Source: a virus. Taken from it: a stretch of 25,857 nucleotides of DNA. The stretch lies in IMG/VR virus record IMGVR_UViG_3300014720_000166, positions 1-25,857 of that record. One strand, given 5' to 3'. The position numbers and the translations under genes are program-made. Below the pieces are notes generated by a model that worked only from the letters and a program-made list of their open reading frames with translations, was not told the origin of the DNA and ran no database searches. Below, piece after piece: positions 15,050-21,668 of this stretch (position 1 is the stretch's first letter; every line of letters starts with the position of its first letter).

Positions 15050-17143
15050 ATGAAATCAAAAACTACATCAACTAGCACACACTCTGACTTTTGGCTTGAC
15101 GAATTTGATTTCGACAGTGGTTCAGAGTTTAAAGATGATGGTCATGCAAGTCGAACAGCCGATATGGTTCGACTCAACATGGCTCGTCGTGCTATTGCCA
15201 ACTTTGTTTCAATTTTGACTGGAAAAACTATTCCGGTGTTGTTCAACGATGGCGGCAAAAATATGACCGATGGTCAAGTTGTGTTTTTATCTGCTGACGT
15301 TTCTCAAAACGAAGATTTTGATGCATCCGTTGGAGTGTCTCTGCATGAAGCTTCTCATATTTTGCTCACTGATTTTCGAGTGGTGGCTGATTTGTGGCAA
15401 AACATTCCACGTGAACTGTATACACTCGCTGAACCACATGGTTTTACTAAACAGGAAGTGGCTGAGTACGTAAAAACTATTCTCAACATTGTTGAAGATC
15501 GGTATATCGATAATTTTGTATATAGAACCGCGCCAGGCTATCGTGGATATTATTTGGCGCTTTATGAAAAGTATTTCAACAATGACCGAATTGGCACCAT
15601 GTTGAAATCTACAATGTATCGTAGTGCTACCGTTGAGTCATATGAAGCACGATTGATTAATTTTACCAACCCAGATACCGTGTTGGATGCACTACCTGAT
15701 TTTCAAAAAATCATTGAGTTGATTGATGTTCACAATATTAATCGTTTGAAGACAACACAGGATCGTTTCGATCTTTCAATCGAAGTGTGCAAGATTATTT
15801 ATTCTAACGTTAATGTCAAAGAGCAGTATGATAACAAAATCAATCAAATTTTGAATCAATCTGTTTCTGGCAGTTCTGAATCATCGGGCAGTGTTGTGTA
15901 TGTTACACCGGCACAAGAAGGTGACACGGGCGGTCAAAATATTGAAGATATTCTTGGCGGACAGTCAACTGTGGTTGTAGTCAACAGTGCTAGTGATGTT
16001 TCCAAGAAAAAAGCCAATGATGAAAATGAAAAATCTGGACTATCAGATACTAAACGTAAGGGTATTGAACGAGCTTTGCAAAAGCAACGTGATTTTGTCA
16101 ACAATCAGTTTAAAAAGAAGAAGGTAACCGCAGTACAAAACAGGCTTTTGTCTGAAATTGAAACTGCTGGAGTAACTATTATTCCTGTTGGCGTTGGACT
16201 AGATACCACGAACCAGATAGTTTCTACCGTGGATTGTATTGTGGTAAAAAATATGACCAAGGAACTTATTTTTTCGGAACAATTTCCTTGTAGTTTGTAT
16301 GATGAACACAACAAACCATCTATTTTGAATGTAAATGCTGTCAATGATGGTCTTCGTCTTGGCAGTATGTTGGGACGAAAGTTGATGATTCGTAATGAGT
16401 TGAACACTACCAAATATATGCGTAAATCGGCGGGTCGTATTGATCGTCGTATTATGTCAGAGTTGGGATTTGACAATGAAAATGTGTTTTATCGTAATGT
16501 AACCGATCAATATAAAAGCGCTGAAATTCATATTAGTGTTGATGCTAGTAGCAGTATGCATGGAAATCCGTGGCGTAAAACTATTACTGCTGTCACTGCT
16601 ATTTGTAAGGCAGCATCAATGATTCGAAATCTCAAAGTTTCGGTGAGTCTTCGTTGTACTTGTAAAGATGGACGTTTGCCGTACATTGTGATGGTATATG
16701 ATTCTTCCAAGGATCATTTTTCCAAGGTTCGTAATTTGTTTCCTTACTTGTCGCCCTGTGGCAGTACACCTGAGGGTCTTTGTTATGAAGCCATCATGGA
16801 TATGTTGGGTGAAAAGTCGAGTGACGAAGACTATTACTTTTTGAATTTTTCAGATGGCGAACCGTGTTTCAGTTTTTTTGGCCAAAAAGGATCGTTTTAT
16901 TATGATTCTAAAATTGGTAGTGTACATACTCGTAAACAAGTAAATAAGATTCGTGAAAGGGGATACAAGGTGTTGTCGTATTTTATTTCACAACGTGAAG
17001 GCGCAATGAAAAATCTGGTTAATGCTGGACCCGAATTTTGTTTTCGAACCATGTATGGTGCTGATGCTAGTTTTATAAACGTATCTAGTATTGTCAGTAT
17101 TGCCAAAACTATGAACAAAATGTTTTTGGACAAAAAGAATTGA
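15050..17143 (+). CDS. VWA-domain protein with N-terminal HExxH (zincin-like) domain, MoxR partner
   Basis: The protein has 697 residues from the ATG at 15050 (MKSKTTSTS); a TTG at 15035 lies inside the -10 region and is rejected. The N-terminal domain holds HEASH (99-103), a zinc-binding HExxH, with Glu149 in NIVEDRYID as a possible third ligand. This is the arrangement of metallopeptidase-like domains found next to VWA domains. A Ser/Gly/Asn-rich linker (about 275-340) follows. The C-terminal VWA domain has a complete MIDAS: Asp498-x-Ser500-x-Ser502, Thr573 in GSTPEG and Asp602 in SDGEP. Such proteins pair with MoxR-family ATPases, as in CobS-CobT and RavA-ViaA. Here the ATPase gene is directly upstream under an identical promoter. 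Whether the HExxH domain is proteolytic is an inference. Confidence 0.82.
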   Translation: MKSKTTSTSTHSDFWLDEFDFDSGSEFKDDGHASRTADMVRLNMARRAIANFVSILTGKTIPVLFNDGGKNMTDGQVVFLSADVSQNEDFDASVGVSLHEASHILLTDFRVVADLWQNIPRELYTLAEPHGFTKQEVAEYVKTILNIVEDRYIDNFVYRTAPGYRGYYLALYEKYFNNDRIGTMLKSTMYRSATVESYEARLINFTNPDTVLDALPDFQKIIELIDVHNINRLKTTQDRFDLSIEVCKIIYSNVNVKEQYDNKINQILNQSVSGSSESSGSVVYVTPAQEGDTGGQNIEDILGGQSTVVVVNSASDVSKKKANDENEKSGLSDTKRKGIERALQKQRDFVNNQFKKKKVTAVQNRLLSEIETAGVTIIPVGVGLDTTNQIVSTVDCIVVKNMTKELIFSEQFPCSLYDEHNKPSILNVNAVNDGLRLGSMLGRKLMIRNELNTTKYMRKSAGRIDRRIMSELGFDNENVFYRNVTDQYKSAEIHISVDASSSMHGNPWRKTITAVTAICKAASMIRNLKVSVSLRCTCKDGRLPYIVMVYDSSKDHFSKVRNLFPYLSPCGSTPEGLCYEAIMDMLGEKSSDEDYYFLNFSDGEPCFSFFGQKGSFYYDSKIGSVHTRKQVNKIRERGYKVLSYFISQREGAMKNLVNAGPEFCFRTMYGADASFINVSSIVSIAKTMNKMFLDKKN

Positions 17144-17167
17144 CATTTATCTAATTTAGTGTTAAAA
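17140..17167 (+). promoter_or_regulatory. Possible promoter for the 17206 gene
   Basis: TTGACA (17140-17145) overlaps the stop of the VWA gene. It is followed after 16 nt by TTAAAA (17162-17167), a weak -10 match. The leader then contains AAAGGA about 9 nt before the ATG at 17206, one of the few good ribosome-binding sites in the window. Confidence 0.4.
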
Positions 17168-17205
17168 CAAATACACAATAAACAAACCAAGAAAGGAATA
17201 AAAAA

Positions 17206-17613
17206 ATGAAAAAGACAAATCGTAAGAACAAGACTAACCTCATTGTGAATTGGCCTACCGGCTTTTTTGTAATGGAGACATCAACTGAACATCCTCATGT
17301 TGAGGCACTTACCACTTATAATCCAGAGTTTGTGCCGATTACGTTGCGTGTTCGTCTCAACATTGCTATTGATGAGAAGCATACCACCAAGATTGGCACT
17401 CTTAAGAATGCCAAGGGTCGTCCCAAGTTGGTGTTTGCTGTTGCTCCTGTTTCTATTGAAACGGTTGAGGCTGCAAAGAATGCAGGTGTGCTGATTGACA
17501 ATGATGTCACCAACGTTGTAAATGTTGTTGACGTTAAGGCCACAGAGTCAACTGATGAGGTTTCTACGTCAGTTGAAGTTGTACATGATGGTGAAGTTGT
17601 GCCCAGTGTATAA
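17206..17613 (+). CDS. Small protein of unknown function
   Basis: The protein has 135 residues. The ATG at 17206 has a clear Shine-Dalgarno sequence (AAAGGA). The N-terminus is basic (MKKTNRKNKTN), followed by a compact segment with NWPTGFFVMETSTEHPHVEALTTYNPEFVPITLRVRLNIAI and GTLKNAKGRPKLVFAVAPVS. The last 35 residues are Val/Thr/Asp-rich low complexity. The NAKGRPK motif suggests nucleic-acid binding, but that is weak. It has no signal peptide or membrane segment. It has its own promoter-like element and ribosome site and lies between the VWA gene and a pair of coupled genes. No family was recognised. Confidence 0.62.
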   Translation: MKKTNRKNKTNLIVNWPTGFFVMETSTEHPHVEALTTYNPEFVPITLRVRLNIAIDEKHTTKIGTLKNAKGRPKLVFAVAPVSIETVEAAKNAGVLIDNDVTNVVNVVDVKATESTDEVSTSVEVVHDGEVVPSV

Positions 17614-17651
17614 AAAAATGGTAATTGTGGTGTTTTACCTATGTATAGGAA

Positions 17652-17921
17652 ATGAAACGATCACATTATCATTATTTTGAAATAGCAGATAAAAAAGCAT
17701 ATCTTCTTTACGATCAGGAGGATCTAGTAAAACTGGATCCTCCTTGTTCTATTGGCGAAGAAAGAGACGTTAAAATCGCTGTAACTAAATTGCCAAAAGA
17801 AACCATTATGTCTTATTATGAAATTACGGATATAAAGTTGACACCAGCGGGTGCTCAATTTACATTTAAAAAGATACTAACAAAAATACCTGAAATAAAA
17901 GATAAAGAAGATAAGAAATGA
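17652..17921 (+). CDS. Small protein of unknown function
   Basis: The protein has 89 residues and begins MKRSHYHYFEIADKKAYLLYDQEDLVKLDPPCSIGEERDVKIAVTKL. An AGGA just before the ATG is too close to be an ideal ribosome site. The sequence looks like a small beta-rich fold followed by a Lys/Asp/Glu tail (KIPEIKDKEDKK). Its stop overlaps the ATG of the next gene as ATGA, so the two are likely made together. A perfect 9-bp inverted repeat lies inside the coding sequence (see 17716). No function is known to me. Confidence 0.6.
   Translation: MKRSHYHYFEIADKKAYLLYDQEDLVKLDPPCSIGEERDVKIAVTKLPKETIMSYYEITDIKLTPAGAQFTFKKILTKIPEIKDKEDKK
17716..17744 (+). repeat. Perfect 9-bp inverted repeat inside the 17652 gene
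   Basis: aggaggatc (17716-17724) and gatcctcct (17736-17744) pair around an 11-nt loop. The left arm contains a perfect Shine-Dalgarno core AGGAGG, but no start codon follows at a useful distance. There is no T-tract, so a terminator is unlikely. Confidence 0.5.
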
Positions 17922-19102
17922 ACGAAGACAATATATTTTTTGATATAGACCCATTTGATTTTGATGCCGAAAAGAAGAAATTCGTTGAAAACATGAATTA
18001 TCTCAAGGCAATGAGTGTAGAAGAAGCTACTTTTTATAAAAAGTGGGAAGAAGTACGTGATTATCGATCACATGCCACACGTTCTGACACTGTAAAAGCT
18101 AAAATTTGGGTTCCAACTGATATAAACGATGAAAATTTGACGTTGCAAGAGTTGGATTGTATCAATCCCACCATTGTTCATGTAGAAACTGAACAACAAG
18201 AGTTGGATTGGTTGATGTTGCGTGTATTTTGTCACACAATGGAGTTTAGTCAGACACCCGGACGGTTTTTAAAGTTTCTTATTACAGATGGTCACGGCGA
18301 GCGCCCACGGTATCTAGGAGCGGTTTCTGTGTCGAGCGACGTTATCACCATTTCTGACCGAGATAGTTATCTAGGATGGACGCCTGCTGATAAATTGGAA
18401 CACAAGAAGCTGTCACACAGTGCGATTGGTAGTTGCATCATGTCAACTCAACCGTTTGGATACAATTTTCTGGGTGGCAAACTGGTTGCGTGTTTGATTA
18501 CGTCAAGTGTAGTACGAAATGTATGGAAAAAGTTGTATGATCAAACGTTAGTGGGTATGACAACTACTAGTTTGTATGGTAGTTATAGCATGTATAACAG
18601 TTTAAAGTGGTGGAACAAGTGTGGATCTAGTACCGGAAAGATTCCTATTAAGCCGGACGATAAGGTGTATGAAACTTGGCATGATTACATCAAAAAAACT
18701 CATCAAGAAGAATATGATAGAAAAATGACACAAAAGGATAATGTATCTGGACCTGTTACTGGTGCCAAACAACGAGTAATTAGCATGATTTTTCAAGAAT
18801 TGAACTTGAAAACACAAGATTATGTTCATGGTTATGAACGTGGTGTATATTACAGTTGTTTTTATGAAAATACCAAAGACTTTTTGTGTAACAGAATAAC
18901 CGAAGATAAATTGGTGATGAAACAGTTGTTTTTGGATGATAAAACCGCTATATTGAACTGGTGGAAACAAAAAGCCAAAGATCGATATTTGAAGTTAAAA
19001 CACGAAAATAACCTAAAACCAAGCATTTTGTACTATAACAAAATGATGGATATGTCATACAATACTGCTAAAAGTAACTTTTTTAATGAAGTTGGTCGAT
19101 AA
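17918..19102 (+). CDS. DUF4338-like protein
   Basis: The protein has 394 residues and is coupled to the preceding gene by ATGA. An acidic N-terminus (DIDPFDFDAEKKKF) is followed by QQELDWLMLRVFCHTMEF. The central domain has RYLGAVSVSSDVITISDRDSYLGWTPADKLEHKKL, QPFGYNFLGGKLVACLITSSVVRNVWKKLYD and TTTSLYGSYSMYN...WWNKCGSSTGK. The order of these elements (RYLG, RD..IGW, NFLG..L, W...YG, then G.S.G.) parallels the DUF4338 family found in bacteria, phages and the Druantia defence protein DruA. The C-terminal third is a helical Lys-rich region with GAKQRVISMIFQELN, HGYERGVYYSCFYENT and LNWWKQKAKDRYL. The biochemical function of DUF4338 is not established to my knowledge. The family link was made by eye and is moderate. 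Confidence 0.55.
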   Translation: MNEDNIFFDIDPFDFDAEKKKFVENMNYLKAMSVEEATFYKKWEEVRDYRSHATRSDTVKAKIWVPTDINDENLTLQELDCINPTIVHVETEQQELDWLMLRVFCHTMEFSQTPGRFLKFLITDGHGERPRYLGAVSVSSDVITISDRDSYLGWTPADKLEHKKLSHSAIGSCIMSTQPFGYNFLGGKLVACLITSSVVRNVWKKLYDQTLVGMTTTSLYGSYSMYNSLKWWNKCGSSTGKIPIKPDDKVYETWHDYIKKTHQEEYDRKMTQKDNVSGPVTGAKQRVISMIFQELNLKTQDYVHGYERGVYYSCFYENTKDFLCNRITEDKLVMKQLFLDDKTAILNWWKQKAKDRYLKLKHENNLKPSILYYNKMMDMSYNTAKSNFFNEVGR

Positions 19103-19107
19103 ATCAA

Positions 19108-19130
19108 TATTTATATGTTAATTATAAATA
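19108..19130 (+). promoter_or_regulatory. A/T inverted repeat containing a T4 late promoter-like TATAAATA
   Basis: tatttata (19108-19115) and tataaata (19123-19130) form a perfect 8-bp inverted repeat with a 7-nt spacer. The right arm is identical to the T4 late promoter core, and it lies before a probable virion gene. However, transcription would start near 19136, after the AGGA (19130-19133) that seems to serve the GTG at 19140. The motif is also common by chance in AT-rich DNA. Confidence 0.25.
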
Positions 19131-19139
19131 GGATTTTTT

Positions 19140-19736
19140 GTGCTAGATTTCATTTCATACAACAGACTGGATTACTTTGTAAAACGGTTGGCGTCAGTTG
19201 CCACAACCAAATCGGCACCTTATGTTGATAATTCCCCTGATGGAATATTCACTTCTCCTAAGGGAACTATTTTACAAAAGCAAGGAAACTTACTATCATA
19301 TAAGTATCCCGGTGATACAAATTTTACAATAATCAACTATTCTACCGAATCAATTCGTGCATTTTTAAACAGTTATTCAACCGTGTTGAATTCTGGTGTA
19401 AACAAAAATGTTGTTTGGATAAAAATAGATGATGATCCGGGTAAAACGTGGAAAAATCGTGGTATTTGTACACAAACATACGAAATATGTGAAATTGTGC
19501 CACCATGCACACCTACACCAACTCCTACACCAACTCCTACACCAACTGCGTATGTATTTGATGAATTGGTTGTGGATAATTTACAGGTAGAAAACTTGAT
19601 TGTTGGTCCTCCAGAAGAGTGTCCACCTACAGAAAGTACCCCAGGCGAAATGGGCGAAATTATGATTTGTGAAAATTATATGTATGTTTATGACGGAATT
19701 GAATGGAAACGCTTCGAACTTTCTATTTATTTTTAA
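19140..19736 (+). CDS. Probable virion-associated protein with PT-repeat linker and C-terminal YVYDG module
   Basis: The protein has 198 residues, starting at a GTG 6 nt after AGGA. No other start exists in the frame: a stop lies at 19125 and no ATG precedes the C-terminal third. The N-terminal domain (about 1-115) is unassigned. A Cys-Thr-Pro-Thr-Pro repeat linker (about 120-138) is encoded by three exact 12-nt repeats. The C-terminal module reads DELVVDNLQVENLIVG...TESTPGEMGEIMICENYMYVYDGIEWKRFELSIYF. A similar module forms almost all of the next gene. Small proteins of this type with a 'G..g.i..c..y.YVYDG..WKR' ending are typical of phage fibre or decoration proteins, so a virion role is inferred. 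The flexible linker would let the tip module move relative to its anchor. Confidence 0.6.
   Translation: MLDFISYNRLDYFVKRLASVATTKSAPYVDNSPDGIFTSPKGTILQKQGNLLSYKYPGDTNFTIINYSTESIRAFLNSYSTVLNSGVNKNVVWIKIDDDPGKTWKNRGICTQTYEICEIVPPCTPTPTPTPTPTPTAYVFDELVVDNLQVENLIVGPPEECPPTESTPGEMGEIMICENYMYVYDGIEWKRFELSIYF
19512..19547 (+). repeat. Three tandem copies of a 12-nt repeat encoding Pro-Thr linker
   Basis: cctacaccaact occurs three times without mismatch at 19512, 19524 and 19536. It encodes Pro-Thr repeats within the linker of the 19140 protein. Tandem coding repeats of this kind can change copy number by slippage. Confidence 0.9.
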
Positions 19737-19746
19737 TCTTTGACGT

Positions 19747-19944
19747 ATGCCATCTACATATTATAGCGAAATTAGTGCCAGTAAAGTAACTGTTGGAAGA
19801 CTGATCATCAGTTCGTCAGCACTGTGCACCCCCGATGAATCCACGCCTGGCACATATGGTCAGATGATAGTGTGTGAAAATTACGTGTATGTTCACGACG
19901 GTACCAAATGGAAACGTGTTGAAATTGCCGTATATTTGCCTTAA
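19747..19944 (+). CDS. Small probable virion protein, paralogous to the C-terminus of the 19140 product
   Basis: The protein has 65 residues. SEISASKVTVGRLIISSSALCTPDESTPGTYGQMIVCENYVYVHDGTKWKRVEIAVYLP aligns residue for residue with the last 60 residues of the preceding protein. Both share the order ESTPG-x-x-G-x-[IM]-x-[IV]-CENY-x-YV-[YH]-DG-x-x-WKR. The gene therefore seems to be a free copy of the tip module, or the ancestor from which the longer protein was built. It starts 10 nt after the preceding stop. Likely role: a component of tail fibres, head decoration or another surface structure, inferred only from the module type. Confidence 0.6.
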   Translation: MPSTYYSEISASKVTVGRLIISSSALCTPDESTPGTYGQMIVCENYVYVHDGTKWKRVEIAVYLP

Positions 19945-19987
19945 AAATAGTCTTTACTTTGGGCACAGTGTATAGTATCGTATTTTC

Positions 19988-20920
19988 ATGCGTAATATAC
20001 GTTTCAGCCTTTGTTGCATTTCTCTCAAACTCCAAGAACAAGGAATCAAGTCGTCAACCATGACGAAAACACGATTTCTTCAATTGGAACGTAAAGATGC
20101 AGAAAAAATTGTTGCGGATCGTACACTCAACAACATTCAAGTTACACGTAAAACACTAGAGTATTGTGTTACCAACAAGTGGAATTATCGTGTAAGTAGT
20201 GGTATGATGCCGTTGGAAACGCTTCCAGAAGCCAATTTGACTATCGAAAACAACTACAATTTTCAAGAAATCAAACGCGAATTTGATTTGTGTGCTGAAA
20301 TCATTCGTAAAAACAATATTCGTTGTTCTACACATCCAGATCAATTTGTTGTGCCCGCTAGTGTCAATCCACAAACTGTTCAAAAGTCCATTCACGAACT
20401 GACTATGCACGGCAAAATGATGGATTATCTGGGTCTTCCTCAAAGTTACGAAGCACCCATCAATATTCATATGAACTGTTTCAAAGGTGCTGATCTAAAA
20501 GACATCGCAAAACGCTTTATTGACGTATACAACGCTCTTCCAATCAATGTGAAGAGTAGACTGGTTTTGGAAAACGAAGACAAGCCCAACAGTTGGAATG
20601 TCGAACAGTTGTATGAACACGTGTATCAACAAACTGGAATTCCAATTACCTATGACAATTTGCATTTTCGTTGTAATCCGGGTCGTCAAACTGCTGATGA
20701 GGCAATTGTTATGGCAAAAAATACATGGCAACATTACGTTCCTGTGTTTCATTTTAGTGACAATGATCCTGCCGAATCTAATATTCGTGCACATGCAAAT
20801 TATGCCACAAATTTTCCAGAAGAGTTTCATAATGTAAACTGTCCATTGGACTTGGAAATGGAGTTTAAAGCTAAAGATTTTGCTATTGAAAAGTTTCAGG
20901 TTGAGTTCAATAAAAAATGA
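19988..20920 (+). CDS. uvdE: UV-damage endonuclease (UvdE/UvsE family)
   Basis: The protein has 310 residues. The N-terminal strand RNIRFSLCCISLKL is followed by LNNIQVTRKTLEYCVTNKWNYRVSSGMMPL. Further TIM-barrel elements follow: RCSTHPDQFVVPASVNPQTVQKSIHELTMHGKMMDYLGL, INIHMNC, SRLVLENEDKPNSWNVEQLYE, ITYDNLHFRCNP and TWQHYVPVFHFSD. The His, Glu and Asp residues of these strands correspond to the metal ligands of the UVDE family. The family nicks DNA 5' of UV photoproducts and starts repair. The length is close to that of bacterial UvsE. In the phage it could repair sunlight damage in infecting DNA, a function supplied in T4 by the unrelated DenV. The start at 19988 is supported by the conserved LCC strand directly after it; no Shine-Dalgarno sequence is visible. 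Confidence 0.85.
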   Translation: MRNIRFSLCCISLKLQEQGIKSSTMTKTRFLQLERKDAEKIVADRTLNNIQVTRKTLEYCVTNKWNYRVSSGMMPLETLPEANLTIENNYNFQEIKREFDLCAEIIRKNNIRCSTHPDQFVVPASVNPQTVQKSIHELTMHGKMMDYLGLPQSYEAPINIHMNCFKGADLKDIAKRFIDVYNALPINVKSRLVLENEDKPNSWNVEQLYEHVYQQTGIPITYDNLHFRCNPGRQTADEAIVMAKNTWQHYVPVFHFSDNDPAESNIRAHANYATNFPEEFHNVNCPLDLEMEFKAKDFAIEKFQVEFNKK

Positions 20921-20926
20921 ATTTTG

Positions 20927-20954
20927 TTGACTGAAACAATATGTATGTTACGAT
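20927..20954 (+). promoter_or_regulatory. Sigma70-like promoter for the 21001 gene
   Basis: TTGACT (20927-20932), 16 nt, then TACGAT (20949-20954), one mismatch from the elements at 14007 and 15016. Transcription would start near 20961. The leader contains gttag and ctaac (5 bp) around an A-rich loop, about 30 nt before the ATG at 21001. Confidence 0.55.
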
Positions 20955-21000
20955 AGAGACCGTTAGGAAAAAACTAACAAAAACCAAAATAAAAGTTATA

Positions 21001-21236
21001 TGAAGATTATTAATGATTCGCGTCGAAAGACGTATTTTGTTCAACGTAAGAATGCGGCCATCAATACATACATTGCTGGTCCCACAAATGGTGCACATCG
21101 TGCGACCCGATTGACTATCCAAGCTGGTAAGACCCGATTGGATCTTGACGGTCGTCAGATTCGTGCACTTCGTGAGGTTCTTGACAAGAGCCGGTCGCTC
21201 GCAGGAACTCGTTCGGCACGTCGAGCAAGCAAGTAA
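21001..21236 (+). CDS. Small very basic protein of unknown function
   Basis: The protein has 78 residues with many Arg and Lys residues and a calculated strongly positive character. The N-terminus is MKIINDSRRKTYFVQRKNAAINTYIAGPTNG. A middle segment (RLTIQAGKTRLDLDGRQIRALREVLDKSR) looks like a strand followed by a helix. It ends SARRASK. It could bind nucleic acid. It has its own promoter-like element, and its GC content is visibly higher than that of the neighbouring genes. A second basic gene follows 20 nt later. No family was recognised. Confidence 0.6.
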
Positions 21237-21256
21237 AAAACTAACAAGGTAAGTAT

Positions 21257-21397
21257 ATGGGTAAAACATTCAAACATAATAAGGACTTCTCTTTCAAGAA
21301 AGACAAGCGAAATCCGAAGAAACAACGTGATGACAAAGGTAAATCGCCACGTTCCAAAAAGCGAAACATTGATTTTCTAGAAATAGAGGAAGAATAA
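21257..21397 (+). CDS. 46-residue basic protein
   Basis: The ATG at 21257 follows AAGG (21245-21248) at acceptable spacing and opens a 46-codon frame. It reads MGKTFKHNKDFSFKKDKRNPKK, continues with QRDDKGKSPRSKKR and ends NIDFLEIEEE. The body is densely Lys/Arg-rich with a short acidic C-terminus, which suggests an unfolded nucleic-acid-binding peptide. It fills the gap between the 21001 and 21402 genes with 4 nt to the next ATG, and this exact packing supports it as a real gene. Confidence 0.6.
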   Translation: MGKTFKHNKDFSFKKDKRNPKKQRDDKGKSPRSKKRNIDFLEIEEE

Positions 21398-21401
21398 AAT
21401 T

Positions 21402-21668
21402 ATGTTGATCAAGACATTACTTGGAATACTAATGGTAGTGTCGTTGTTATCCTATAAATTTACAATTATGATACCACTAGGGTTTGCTCTAGTGGTATTT
21501 TATTTGTATCAAGTACACCGCATATTGGTGATAAACAAAGAAATTATAGAAGAAAACAACGATGCAATTAACAAAAACATAACATCTTTACTAAACAACC
21601 AAAAGGTGTTATCTTCGGACATTAAAAATCTTAAAAAGTGGGTTGACGAAAATGCCAAGAAAAGCTAA
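21402..21668 (+). CDS. Small membrane protein with C-terminal coiled coil
   Basis: The protein has 88 residues. Two hydrophobic segments, LLGILMVVSLLSY (about 6-18) and FTIMIPLGFALVVFYLYQV (about 20-38), would form a membrane hairpin or two transmembrane helices. The remaining 50 residues (NKEIIEENNDAINKNITSLLNNQKVLSSDIKNLKKWVDENAKKS) have a heptad-like pattern and are probably a coiled coil. The topology would suit a spanin- or holin-related protein or a membrane anchor, but no lysis gene is adjacent. A terminator-like hairpin lies inside the second hydrophobic segment. A GAGGA is 11 nt upstream of the ATG. Its last 17 nt overlap the next gene. Confidence 0.65.
   Translation: MLIKTLLGILMVVSLLSYKFTIMIPLGFALVVFYLYQVHRILVINKEIIEENNDAINKNITSLLNNQKVLSSDIKNLKKWVDENAKKS
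21471..21502 (+). terminator. Terminator-like hairpin inside the membrane protein gene
   Basis: ataccactag (21471-21480) and ctagtggtat (21489-21498) are exact complements around an 8-nt loop. They are followed by a T-rich stretch (TTTATTT). The position within a coding sequence suggests premature termination or attenuation between the promoter at 20927 and the clamp-loader and kinase genes. The stem is moderately AT-rich and the T-tract is interrupted. Confidence 0.45.

Noticed and set aside
19508-19550. Short repeats considered as a CRISPR-like array
   Set aside because: The repeats are directly adjacent 12-nt coding units without spacers and encode a Pro-Thr linker.
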